Assembly: GCA_947644575.1 (NCBI GenBank)
Contig: CANRZX010000002.1
Location: 1-37,220 of the forward strand
DNA from: an uncultured Clostridia bacterium
GTDB taxonomy: Bacteria; Bacillota; Clostridia; Oscillospirales; Ruminococcaceae
Direction of reading: 5' to 3'
DNA length: 37,220 bases
Positions within the stretch are counted from its first letter, which is position 1. The number at the start of each line of letters is the position of its first letter. Positions 16,301-24,396 of the stretch are shown piece by piece. Position numbers and translations under genes: made by a program. The notes under the pieces were generated by a model, which did no database searches, had not been told where the DNA came from, and saw only the letters and a program-made list of their open reading frames with translations.

Positions 16301-19300
16301 GATTATCCTCTCAAAAGTAGACCTTGATGCCATGCGGTACCTCGCGGCAGGCAGCAACGGCAATTCCACGCTGGAGGGCGCGGTGTATGACCTCTACGCC
16401 GCCGAGGACATCCGCCACCCGGACGGCGTGACGGGCATCGTGGATTACAGTAAGATTGTGGAGGCGAGCGGCACACCGCTCTGGCACACGACCGTGCTGA
16501 CAAACGGTGGATGGGACAACAGCTATCTGCCTGTACTGCAAAAAGATCACCTTGTGGCAAGCGCAGCTATCAAGGACGGGAAACTGGCGTTTGCCAATCT
16601 CTATCTCGGCAAGTATTATCTGGTCGAGCGGGCAACCGGCCTTGTCCTGCCGCTGGATGGGAGCGGGCAGATTGTTCTGGCAGCAAGCTATCCCATTCTG
16701 AACAGGCAGCTCCAGCCGACCGGCAACACACGTCCGCTTGCACGAAATGGCGCGGGCGAATACACCGACTATGTGTACCGCAACCGCTATTCCGCCGTGG
16801 CCGAGGGCCGGGCATTGGATGGCACCCGCACCTTTGATGGCTATTATCTTTCGTTTGCCACCGGCTACCTCTGCGATGAGGTCAACCACTATGTCACACT
16901 CCATTACGGCAGCGAATCCGGCCTTGTGATTCGGCAGACCGTGCAGAGCGAGGACGAGGTGCTGAAATCCGGCTTTTCGATCAACAAGGTGGTCAGCACC
17001 ACCGGCCAGCCGGGGCCTGCCGTCAAGCTGGACGGCGCGGGCTTTACGGTCTATCGCGCGTCAGACTTGAGCAAAGAGGCGCTGTTCCAGAAAAATCCCG
17101 ATGGGACGTATCAGGTGCAGAGCATCCTCGACGCCTATCGTGCGGACAGCTATGATCAGGACACGCCCAAGTACGATTTTTCGAGCGAGACACAGGCCAT
17201 TGCCACCATGTATGAGGGCAGTCAGGCGGCAGTGGACGGCTACAACCGCAGCCTGACCTCCACCGCAGACAACGCAAACGGCAGCGGCACAGGCTGGGTG
17301 GCCACGGACAGGCCGAACGAGTACAAACTCAGCGAGATTTTCACCAACGATGAGGGCATCTTGCGTGTGGACGGTCTTGCCTACGGGCAATATTTAGTGG
17401 TCGAGACAACCGTGCCGCGCGACGTGTTTCAAGCCGCGCCCTTTGTGGTCACCATCGATGCCAGAGCCCCGCAGAGCGTGTTCTGTATGCCGCAGGGCAG
17501 CGTCACCATGCCGAGCGGCAGCTACATGACGTTTAATATTTTAGACGAAGAACTTGAGGGATATTTGCAGCTCATCAAGGTGGATGCCGAAACCGGCAAG
17601 GCCGTGATGTTGGCACACACGTCGTTCTCTATTTTCAGTATTTTGGAGGACGGCAGCCTTGAAATCATCAAGATGAACGATCCAGCCAGCGGCAATGCCA
17701 CCGCCAAAACCAGTGTGTTCTATACGGATGCAGACGGCCTGATGAAAACGCCCGAAAAGCTGCCGTTGGGCCGCTACCGCGTAGTCGAGGTACAGGGGCC
17801 GGAGGGCTTTTTCAACGATGAAGCCTACCATGTGGATTTTGAAATTACCTCCGAACGCATCTATGAGGTGATCGGGTCGAGCGCCGACAGCATGGATGAC
17901 TATATCGCCACGGAGCGGTATGTCAACCGCGAGACGCTGGGCCGGCTCACGATTCGTAAGCTGGGCGAGGTGCTGACCGGTTTTGAGAACGGCCGCTTTA
18001 TCTATGAGACAGAACCGCTGGCCGGGGCAGTCTACGAGATTCGGGCGCACGGCGACGTCTATACGGGTGATCACCAGACCGACGCAAACGGCAATCGAAC
18101 CCTCTGGTATGCGGACGGCGATCTTGTGGCGACGGTGACAACCGGCGACGCTGGGCAAATTGACGAGGTTGACTTTGCGCCGACGCGCACGCAGGCGACC
18201 TATGATTTCCTTTCCGTTACCCATACCGGCGCAAAGGGCGAGGTGACGATCACCCTCCCGCTGGGCAGCTATGATGTGCGCGAGGTGCAGGCCCCCTACG
18301 GCTACACACTGAGCGGCGACAGCTACACCGTGACCTTTGGCTGGGACAACCAGACGAATGATTTGGTGCTGGCGAAAACCATCGTGAGCCATGCGGACGG
18401 CAAGGACAAGGAAACCGTGTACAGGATCATCAATGTCAAGGACGCTTCGGACAAGCAGATTGGCGGCCAGAAGCTCGTATTTGAAAACGACCGCGTTTTG
18501 CCCGTGATCGAAAAAGGGCGTGTCGGCGTCGGCCTCTACAAGCTGGATCGAGATTCGGTGGGATTCACCGATGACCGGCCGTTTAAGGATGGGCTGAAAA
18601 CAGACGCCAGCCTCCTTGCAGGCGGCAGCAACAAGGCAAAGATCCCTGCGGGCGCGGTTCCGGTCGAGGCCGCGGTCTATGAACTGTATACCGCCGATGA
18701 AATCTACAGTGCGGACGGCAAGCTGCTGGCTGAAGCCGACACATTGCTCGGCACGGTCACCACAGGCAAGGATGGCCTCGCGGCGTTCGGCATCGACGTC
18801 CCGATCCGCGGCGAGCAGTATGGTGTCAGTAATGCGCACAATGCCATCACCAACAGCGGCAAATACTACCTGCTCGAAAAGTCTGCCCCGGAGGGCTATC
18901 TCATCGAGCAGAGCTGCATCCCCGTAGAGTTCACTTACGAGGGGCAAACAATCGCTTGGCAGATCGTGGACTGCCTGCACACAGATAAGGCTACTGAGGT
19001 CGAGATCGACAAGCGTGGCTTTGCGGACGGCGACATCGCCGACAGCTTTGCCCTGCCCGGCGCAACGCTGACGGTAACCGACTGGCGCGGCAAGGTGGTA
19101 GATGAGTGGACGAGCGGTGATACCGTACACATCATCCGTGGGCTGGCGCTGGATCACGATTTTGCCGGGCACGACGACCTCGGCCATATCTACACGCTGA
19201 CCGAGATACGCCCCGCAGACGGCTACACGACCGCGCGCTCCATCCGGTTCAAGCTGGTGCAGGCACGGGATGAAAAAGGCGGGTATCTCCAGAAAACGGA

Positions 19301-20450
19301 AGTGTGGGTATTGGAAGAAACGCCGAGAGTGGACATCATTTCCGGCAGCATCATTTCCCCCGCCGCGTTTGCGGACGATGAACCGCAGACTGGCATCCTT
19401 GCCAGCATCAAAGGAGCGGTGCTCTCCTTTGTGAACAAGCTGACCGGCACGGCGGATGAAAATTCTGTCGCGGCCGAAACCGTCCAGCAGGCCGACGTAA
19501 TTGCCGACTGGCAGATCGCGGGCGGCACGCTGATTGTTTCCTTTACCAAAGAAGCCACGGACGCCGCTATCGCAAAATGTCTGCGCGAGAGCGACTTTGC
19601 CGCATACGAGTTCAGCCATGTATTCCTTGAAAACGGCACTGCGCCCAGCTTCTTTGCAGACAAACAGGTGCAGGATAAACCGGAAAATACCGAGATTACC
19701 TACACCGCCGAATGGACGCTCTGCGAAACCGTTACGATGCTGGACGCGCTGACGGTGATCCGCATTTGCAAGACCGACATCACGACGCACGAGGAAATTG
19801 TAGGCGCTGCTTTGCAGATCACAGGCAAGGACGGCAAGACCATCGAAGAATGGATTTCCACAGAGGAACCGCATCTGATCGAGGGCAAGCTGATTGCAGG
19901 CGAAACCTATATCCTGACCGAAACCCTTGCTCCGACTGCACAGGGCTATGTTCCTGCCACATCTATCGAATTTGTTGTCGAGGATGACGGCAAGGTACAG
20001 ACGGTTTTCATGCAGGATGACTACACGAAACTGAGCATCAGAAAAACCGATATTGCCACCGGCGAAGAACTCCCCGGCGCGTCGCTCCAGATCATGGATG
20101 AGGACGGCAAGATTGTGGCGGAATGGGTTTCGACCGATACGCCGCACAGCATCGAGCGCCTCCCGGTTGGCAAGTATACGCTCACCGAGACAAGCGCCCC
20201 TGCCGGATATTTAGTGGCCGAAAGTATCACCTTTGAGGTGGCCGCAACCGGCGAGATCCAGCGCGTGGTGATGCAGGACGAGCGCGTCCCCGCCCCACCC
20301 GAAACGCCTGTTCCCCAGCAGCCGACTCCGCCCGTCCCCAAGACAGGTGACATCCCGTGGCTGCCCGCCATGCTGGGCGGCATCGCGGCTGCGGCACTGC
20401 TTGGGCTTGCTGTGTGGCGGCATCGTGACAAACGCCGTGGGGATCGCTGA
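13377..20450 (+). CDS. Giant CnaB-repeat surface adhesin with VPKTG sorting signal
   Basis: 2357 residues from TTG 13377 (GGAGGT 7 nt upstream). A signal peptide (KKTKTSRRILSALLAVLL to AFAAG, about 1-32) is followed by an acidic Glu/Asn-rich spacer and a helical segment (about 105-205). A possible thioester-type domain has YCCDHGKW near 443 and VQRWIMEH near 514, then a coiled coil (about 690-735). About nine prealbumin-like CnaB units begin near 772, 972, 1198, 1395, 1522, 1719, 1874, 2126 and 2219, with Lys-containing first strands (IKIDKRDSETG, LSIRKTDIATGEELPGA) and E-boxes (LTETSAPAGY), as expected for isopeptide-locked stalks. It ends with VPKTGD, a hydrophobic helix and a basic tail. 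The coupled sortase next door is the likely anchoring enzyme. Host attachment or mating-pair contact is inferred. Confidence 0.92.
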   Translation: MKKTKTSRRILSALLAVLLCFSCVGSPAAFAAGADGEIPESVEFLDENSTNVESGAEDAQNADEEKQENPRGDSVSADMPQGEQPAESVREEGDNPGKSEVEANLSEAAQAFVDAVSALDRDAILSTANAWGLAHHAWIQNQDDPDLTAALDVAVAASDEAAAALYAAEDLFYAIPEDEQETEAVQAAYLSLMSIIAAMHLAMDNPTAPTEPTDPGTEGGDEPPAADEIANILYGDLPDAPTGSYLGSYGLPVATGKTKIGISEWTENLLSDTVYRLDMETLNSDSLAVTVPMQTGESYAIVPILMQVEYPANGSSSTVILPEGVTLLSQDGSGRDAGAEETTRILNQTYRESSAAVSGFFVRASEDFTVRFIYSASDSTTLEKNLTVHIDKDNAQDVTLYGLPTGSSTYAERPTPAVTTGKVTQVQKVNGTWLVWFNGIEAYCCDHGKWAAPANCPTYTYSHTSIVAGSQYTPGDHYKNQVEIWGGLGQLSLDLARGDAALFSIDDANTFYDDVQRWIMEHYPDSVAAQAYRNAVDSLTNGAVPYATASDYYCYVYAPPAGLDWQRISVIGPEVPSLFYASWEAEPQTANGEFDFSFTVQADKQQLVTQEKVDGAVIEIEPVITSGTISGGNWSISPAGRQIITTSGHTIDNSYHANGGDGTASWSLHYAVEKTSTTVLSGNAGPYRSQAEADAAAESAKAAAIVQLKEEAQRMVDDAISSAKEELASLQFEYIETGVPHGFELYAGPFGSEQTISVPANVSKDYIMRNDEWSLQIKIDKRDSETGERIRGAASFTVFEWDTTLQRYIPYGGYNQYAVERQSDGTYAVINHSSYAAADPAHGTMYYTQRNEGKFIIVETNTPSGYYGDWTDVSYPGAAGSPKGKRAYFVEISKANDGSVIWLDNAAYNADIGITDNGGTLLDTGAGVVTVTISDNPLPGSKTYITDKSGIAANEDGRTVLPVEDQFLNDRVLGEIILSKVDLDAMRYLAAGSNGNSTLEGAVYDLYAAEDIRHPDGVTGIVDYSKIVEASGTPLWHTTVLTNGGWDNSYLPVLQKDHLVASAAIKDGKLAFANLYLGKYYLVERATGLVLPLDGSGQIVLAASYPILNRQLQPTGNTRPLARNGAGEYTDYVYRNRYSAVAEGRALDGTRTFDGYYLSFATGYLCDEVNHYVTLHYGSESGLVIRQTVQSEDEVLKSGFSINKVVSTTGQPGPAVKLDGAGFTVYRASDLSKEALFQKNPDGTYQVQSILDAYRADSYDQDTPKYDFSSETQAIATMYEGSQAAVDGYNRSLTSTADNANGSGTGWVATDRPNEYKLSEIFTNDEGILRVDGLAYGQYLVVETTVPRDVFQAAPFVVTIDARAPQSVFCMPQGSVTMPSGSYMTFNILDEELEGYLQLIKVDAETGKAVMLAHTSFSIFSILEDGSLEIIKMNDPASGNATAKTSVFYTDADGLMKTPEKLPLGRYRVVEVQGPEGFFNDEAYHVDFEITSERIYEVIGSSADSMDDYIATERYVNRETLGRLTIRKLGEVLTGFENGRFIYETEPLAGAVYEIRAHGDVYTGDHQTDANGNRTLWYADGDLVATVTTGDAGQIDEVDFAPTRTQATYDFLSVTHTGAKGEVTITLPLGSYDVREVQAPYGYTLSGDSYTVTFGWDNQTNDLVLAKTIVSHADGKDKETVYRIINVKDASDKQIGGQKLVFENDRVLPVIEKGRVGVGLYKLDRDSVGFTDDRPFKDGLKTDASLLAGGSNKAKIPAGAVPVEAAVYELYTADEIYSADGKLLAEADTLLGTVTTGKDGLAAFGIDVPIRGEQYGVSNAHNAITNSGKYYLLEKSAPEGYLIEQSCIPVEFTYEGQTIAWQIVDCLHTDKATEVEIDKRGFADGDIADSFALPGATLTVTDWRGKVVDEWTSGDTVHIIRGLALDHDFAGHDDLGHIYTLTEIRPADGYTTARSIRFKLVQARDEKGGYLQKTEVWVLEETPRVDIISGSIISPAAFADDEPQTGILASIKGAVLSFVNKLTGTADENSVAAETVQQADVIADWQIAGGTLIVSFTKEATDAAIAKCLRESDFAAYEFSHVFLENGTAPSFFADKQVQDKPENTEITYTAEWTLCETVTMLDALTVIRICKTDITTHEEIVGAALQITGKDGKTIEEWISTEEPHLIEGKLIAGETYILTETLAPTAQGYVPATSIEFVVEDDGKVQTVFMQDDYTKLSIRKTDIATGEELPGASLQIMDEDGKIVAEWVSTDTPHSIERLPVGKYTLTETSAPAGYLVAESITFEVAATGEIQRVVMQDERVPAPPETPVPQQPTPPVPKTGDIPWLPAMLGGIAAAALLGLAVWRHRDKRRGDR

Positions 20451-21280
20451 TGCGGGCATTCGGCAAAGGCTTTCTCATCGGCACTGTCTGCGTTTGCGTG
20501 CTGGCTCTTGTTTTGCTGTGCGTTCTTCGACCGAAACTCACCACCCATGAAGCGGACGTTTTGAAAACAGCATACACACAGCCCGGCCCCGGAGCGAACA
20601 GCCCCGGGGCCGATTCTTTACCGGCTGAGAAAGAGGACGCACCAGCGCTCGATTTCGCCGCGCTCCGGGCAGACTATCCGGACATCTGCGCATGGCTCAC
20701 AATCCCCGGCACACTGGTGGACTATCCCGTCCTGCAAAGCAGCCCGGAAAGCTCTGAATACTACCTCCGGCGAAACTACAAGGGCGAATACCGCATGGCG
20801 GGCAGCTTGTTCTTTCAGGCCGATTGCTCGCCGGGAAGCCGGTGCCTGATCGTTTACGGCCACAACATGGCCGACGGTACCATGTTCGGATGCTTGACAA
20901 AATATCTTGATGCTGCCTATTGCGGCGAACATGAGCAAATCACATTGCAGACGATGGATGGTGTCCGGCAATACACGGTTGCGGCGGTGCTGGAAACCGA
21001 CATCAGCCGCGTGCCCTTCAACCGCACCATGTTTGAGAATGACGCTGGCTTTTTGGATCAAGCGCAGAGTTTGCTTGATGCCTCCACTGTAAAAACCGGC
21101 GTCCCCATCACCGCCGACAGCCACCTGCTGGTGTTGGTGACGTGTTCGTACTCATGGCCGGATGCAAGAGTCGTTGTCGTTGCGGTGGAGAAAGGAACGT
21201 ATATCCAAAAAACAACTACCCAATTTCGCAAATGTCATGGAGTCGTCATCCAGAAAAGGAGGGAAAATTTTCCGCAATGA
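20450..21280 (+). CDS. Class B sortase
   Basis: 276 residues. The start overlaps the adhesin stop (TGATG), implying coupled translation. An N-terminal membrane anchor (about 8-27) and a linker precede the sortase fold: AWLTIPGTLVDYPVLQS, the catalytic His in VYGHNMADGTMFG, the catalytic Cys in LVLVTCSYSW and the catalytic Arg in DARVVVVA. The long YYLRRNYKGEY segment and the order of motifs fit class B. It should cleave the VPKTG signal of the adjacent adhesin and attach it to peptidoglycan; the motif resembles the (S/P)PxTG sites used by class B sortases of clostridia. Confidence 0.93.
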   Translation: MRAFGKGFLIGTVCVCVLALVLLCVLRPKLTTHEADVLKTAYTQPGPGANSPGADSLPAEKEDAPALDFAALRADYPDICAWLTIPGTLVDYPVLQSSPESSEYYLRRNYKGEYRMAGSLFFQADCSPGSRCLIVYGHNMADGTMFGCLTKYLDAAYCGEHEQITLQTMDGVRQYTVAAVLETDISRVPFNRTMFENDAGFLDQAQSLLDASTVKTGVPITADSHLLVLVTCSYSWPDARVVVVAVEKGTYIQKTTTQFRKCHGVVIQKRRENFPQ

Positions 21281-21512
21281 ACTGATCGAAGAACTGGCAA
21301 AAAGCCAGCAGACCTACGCGGATAATCTGCGCCGCCAGCCCGAACGCAAGTGGGCGGCGCTGGGGCAGATGTGTTCATACCGTGGCAAGGATCGGTACCC
21401 GCTCAAAACATGGAGCGAGGCTGTGTCTTTTCTGCTGGGCTGTCCCATCCGTTTCGAGAGCTACGAGCAGATCGAGGACAGCCTCAAACCGTTTCAGCTG
21501 ACTGTGAGGTGA
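21237..21512 (+). CDS. Small conserved ICE protein, unknown function
   Basis: 91 residues if read from ATG 21237, which has no Shine-Dalgarno. A strong AAGGAGGG at 21256-21263 instead points to a start near 21267, where the frame has ATT (protein then begins IFRNELIEELAKSQQTYAD, 81 residues). The body is basic and tryptophan-rich: RRQPERKWAALGQMCSYRG, RYPLKTWSEAVSFLLG, EQIEDSLKPF. It overlaps the sortase end and abuts the DUF3846 gene, so it belongs to the same transcript. I do not recognise a family with confidence; no membrane segment or catalytic motif is visible. Confidence 0.65.
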   Translation: MESSSRKGGKIFRNELIEELAKSQQTYADNLRRQPERKWAALGQMCSYRGKDRYPLKTWSEAVSFLLGCPIRFESYEQIEDSLKPFQLTVR

Positions 21513-21517
21513 TGTGC

Positions 21518-22222
21518 TTGAAAGAGAAACTGAAAGTCGTCATGGTGGAACCGGGCCGGTACGCCCGGATCACGGAACTTGAGGATACGCTGAAGGCAAA
21601 GCAAAAGGCGGTCGGCGGCCTCATTACCTGCGCGTACCCGTGGGAGGAAAGGGTGTGTATTGTTGCCAACGACGAGGGGCTCATCAACGGGATGCCGCTC
21701 AACCGGTATGTGGAGGATTACCAGCCCATCTCCGGGCCGTTCTTTGTCTGCGGCATTGCGGAGGATGACTTTTGCAGCCTGACGGACGAACAGGCCGAGC
21801 GGTATCGGAAAATGTTCGAGAAGCCGGAACTGTTCCTGCGTTACAGAGACGGGGTTACCCGCGTTCAGCACGATGATCCGCACTTGCCCGGCGCGCCGCA
21901 GGAAGTGGCCGAGCGGATCAAACAGCGCGGAGGGCTGCCTGATCTGTGCTTTGCAGCGGCGCCCAGCACCGGAACGGTGGTCATGCTGCGGTATGGCGAA
22001 GCCGGGTTTTACCCCATCCCGCTGCAGCCCGGTTACAAAACCGGGGCAGAGTGCGCTGATGCGCTCAATGAAAGATTGGGCGTATCCAAGGCGCAGGCAT
22101 CCGCCATGCTGTTCGGCTCGCTCTGCGGGTGGGATACACCCGGCGCAGACCCTGTGCGTTATGGCGCAGACGGCAAGCCGATCCCGCCTAATCATCCCAA
22201 AAAACAACAGGAGGAACGATAA
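21518..22222 (+). CDS. DUF3846-domain protein
   Basis: 234 residues from TTG 21518, chosen because GAGGTGAT at 21505-21512 sits 5 nt upstream; ATG 21512 overlaps the Shine-Dalgarno. The N-terminal domain fits DUF3846: KVVMVEPGRYARI, AVGGLITCAYPWEE, VCIVANDEGLINGMPLNR and GPFFVCGI. A second part (about 120-234) carries VVMLRYGEAGFYPI, ADALNERLGVSKAQASAMLFGSLCGWDTPG and a Pro/Lys-rich end; the SKAQASAMLFGS motif resembles a common ICE C-terminal extension. The biochemical role is unknown. It is 2 bp from metK. Confidence 0.8.
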   Translation: MKEKLKVVMVEPGRYARITELEDTLKAKQKAVGGLITCAYPWEERVCIVANDEGLINGMPLNRYVEDYQPISGPFFVCGIAEDDFCSLTDEQAERYRKMFEKPELFLRYRDGVTRVQHDDPHLPGAPQEVAERIKQRGGLPDLCFAAAPSTGTVVMLRYGEAGFYPIPLQPGYKTGAECADALNERLGVSKAQASAMLFGSLCGWDTPGADPVRYGADGKPIPPNHPKKQQEER

Positions 22223-22224
22223 CC

Positions 22225-23391
22225 ATGCAACTGTTTTACACCGCCGAATCTGTGACGGAGGGGCATCCCGACAAGCTGTGCGATCGGATCGCGGACAGTG
22301 TGCTGGATGCGTGTCTTGCACATGACGCGCTGGCGCGCGTGGCCTGCGAGGTGCTGGCAACGTGCGGGCATATCGTCGTGGCCGGAGAGATCAGCACCGT
22401 CGCCCGGCCGGACATCCCCGGCATTGTGCGGAGCGTGCTTTCCCGCGTGGGATACGATCCCGCGCGATTTGCCATCCATGATCTGACCCACTGGCAAAGC
22501 CCGGACATCGCGGCGGGGGTCGATCATCCGCTGGAACAGCGCGACGGTTTGGTCGCCGAAGGCAGCGCCCACCAACTCGGCGCGGGGGATCAGGGCGTCA
22601 TGGTCGGCTACGCTACCGACGAGACGCCGGAGTTTTTGCCCCTGCCGGTCGTGCTGGCCCACCGGCTGACAAGAACGCTGGACGTCGTGCGCAAGAGCGG
22701 CGAAGTATTCGGTCTGGAGTCGGACGGCAAGGCGCAGGTCACCGTAGAATACGCAGAGAACGGCCGCCCGCTGCGGCTGGACAGCGTGGTGGTGTCGACC
22801 CAGCACAGCCCGCGGCTCGACCGGGACGCTGTCTGTCGGATCGTTACCGACTGGGTGCTGGTTCCTGCTTTGAAAGACCTGCCGCCGGATCAGGATACGC
22901 TTGTCCTCATTAACCCGTCCGGGCGGTTTGTGTATGGCGGGCCGGAGGCCGACACGGGCCTGACCGGGCGCAAGCTCATGGTGGACAGCTACGGCGTGTT
23001 CGCGCCGCACGGCGGCGGGGCGTTCAGCGGCAAGGATGCGAGCAAGGTGGATCGCTCTGGGGCGTACATGGCGCGGTACATTGCGAAAAACCTCGTGGCG
23101 GCGCGTCTTGCGCACCGCTGTCAGGTGACGCTGGCCTATGCCATCGGCAAAGCCGAGCCGGTCATGGTGGAAGTCGATACCTTTGGCACCGGCACGGCCT
23201 GCGCGGACGACTGCCTTGCTGAAGCGGTACGGCAGGTGTTCCAGCTGACACCCGCCGCCATCTATGTGGTGCTCGGCCTATATGCCCCGCGCTTTGCGCA
23301 GACGGCGGTATATGGGCATTTCGGGCGCAGGGAATTTCCGTGGGAGCGCACCGACAAGATCAAAGCGCTGCTGGACGCAGTGGCGGAATGA
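22225..23391 (+). CDS. metK: S-adenosylmethionine synthetase (ICE-borne)
   Basis: 388 residues, full length. MetK makes SAM from methionine and ATP in the cytoplasm. Motifs: FTAESVTEGHPDKLCDRIAD (ATP/methionine site), GAGDQGVMVGYATDET (signature 1), FVYGGPEADTGLTGRKLMVD, then APHGGGAFSGKDASKVDRSG (P-loop-like signature 2). All key His/Asp/Lys positions I can check are present, so it should be active. The ATG follows AGGAGGAACGAT. Its place in a tight ICE operon, between two orphan DNA methyltransferases about 12 kb and 2.5 kb away, suggests it secures SAM for methylating incoming element DNA. Confidence 0.97.
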   Translation: MQLFYTAESVTEGHPDKLCDRIADSVLDACLAHDALARVACEVLATCGHIVVAGEISTVARPDIPGIVRSVLSRVGYDPARFAIHDLTHWQSPDIAAGVDHPLEQRDGLVAEGSAHQLGAGDQGVMVGYATDETPEFLPLPVVLAHRLTRTLDVVRKSGEVFGLESDGKAQVTVEYAENGRPLRLDSVVVSTQHSPRLDRDAVCRIVTDWVLVPALKDLPPDQDTLVLINPSGRFVYGGPEADTGLTGRKLMVDSYGVFAPHGGGAFSGKDASKVDRSGAYMARYIAKNLVAARLAHRCQVTLAYAIGKAEPVMVEVDTFGTGTACADDCLAEAVRQVFQLTPAAIYVVLGLYAPRFAQTAVYGHFGRREFPWERTDKIKALLDAVAE

Positions 23392-23404
23392 GAGGTGTTT
23401 GCAA

Positions 23405-24382
23405 ATGCCCGGTGTGACAAGGGAGCAGATCGACGCGGCGAAACGGATGACGGCGCTGGAGTTCCTGCAGCGGTACCGGCCCGAGGAATTGGAGAGAGCA
23501 GGCAGCCCCGGAGAATTTCAGCTCAAGAGCCACGACAGCTTCAAGATCAACGGGGAAAGCAGCGTCTGGCACTGGAAAAGCCGGGATATCGGCGGGAAGA
23601 GCGCCCTCGATTATCTTGTGTATGTCGAGGGCGTCCGCTTCGTCGATGCGGTCGAGCGGCTGTGTTCGGAAAGTCCGTCTTTCCAGCCGGTATCACTTCT
23701 GTATGCGCGGGAAAAGAAGGACTTCGTCCTGCCGCCCGCCGCGCCGGACAATGCAAGGGTATTCACGTATCTGCAGGGGCGCGGGGTCAGTAAGGAGGTG
23801 ATCGCGGCGTGTGTGCGGCAGGGCATCCTCTATGAGAGCGAGCCGTACCACAATGCGGTGTTCGTCGGCAAAGATGAAACCGGCAAGGCCCGGTATGCTT
23901 TTCTGCGCGGCACATACCCCAAGGGCAAGCCTTTCCGCATGGAGCAGGCCGGGAGCGACAAGCGGTATAGCTTTTGTGCCCGGTCAGCCGGTGAAAGCCA
24001 GAAGCTGGCTGTCTATGAAGCTGCCATCGATCTGCTGGCCCACTGGACGCTGGAGGGGCCGCAGGACAAACACCGGCTGTCGCTTGGCGGCATTTATGCG
24101 CCGATAGAGGGGGTCGTTTCACGGGATGGCAAACTACCGCCCGCGCTGGACGCATTCCTTGCCCGCCACCCGGAAATCCGCGAGATCGAGGTCTGCACCG
24201 ACAACGACCACGCGGGGCGATGGGCGGCAGAGCATATCCAAAAGGCGTACAGGGACAGATACCGTGTTTCTCTCAATCTGCCCCCTGTCGAGGGGCTGGA
24301 TTGGGCGGATGTAGCGCAGAAACAGATGCAAAAATACTGGAATGAGAGAGCCGTTCGGCAGCGGGCGGCCCTTGCCCGATAA
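23405..24382 (+). CDS. DUF3991/Toprim primase-like protein
   Basis: 325 residues from ATG 23405 (GAGAGGTG upstream); the ORF-track start inside metK is too early. The N-terminal part (about 10-75: TALEFLQRYRPEEL, FKINGESSVWHWKSRDIGG, SALDYLVYVEG) resembles the primase-type zinc-finger region without the zinc-binding Cys/His. DUF3991 covers about 105-190 (FTYLQGRGVSKEVIAACVRQGILYE). A Toprim fold follows with AVYEAAIDLLA (catalytic Glu) and EIEVCTDNDHAGRWAA (DxD metal site). It probably acts in ICE DNA replication or processing, perhaps priming the single strand after transfer; activity is inferred only. Confidence 0.85.
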   Translation: MPGVTREQIDAAKRMTALEFLQRYRPEELERAGSPGEFQLKSHDSFKINGESSVWHWKSRDIGGKSALDYLVYVEGVRFVDAVERLCSESPSFQPVSLLYAREKKDFVLPPAAPDNARVFTYLQGRGVSKEVIAACVRQGILYESEPYHNAVFVGKDETGKARYAFLRGTYPKGKPFRMEQAGSDKRYSFCARSAGESQKLAVYEAAIDLLAHWTLEGPQDKHRLSLGGIYAPIEGVVSRDGKLPPALDAFLARHPEIREIEVCTDNDHAGRWAAEHIQKAYRDRYRVSLNLPPVEGLDWADVAQKQMQKYWNERAVRQRAALAR

Positions 24383-24396
24383 TATGGAGGTGAAAA

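Noticed and set aside
17541-20147. 868-codon minus-strand ORF opposite the adhesin
   Set aside because: Antisense shadow of the CnaB repeats; no recognisable domain, start signal or promoter, while the plus frame is a coherent sortase-anchored protein.
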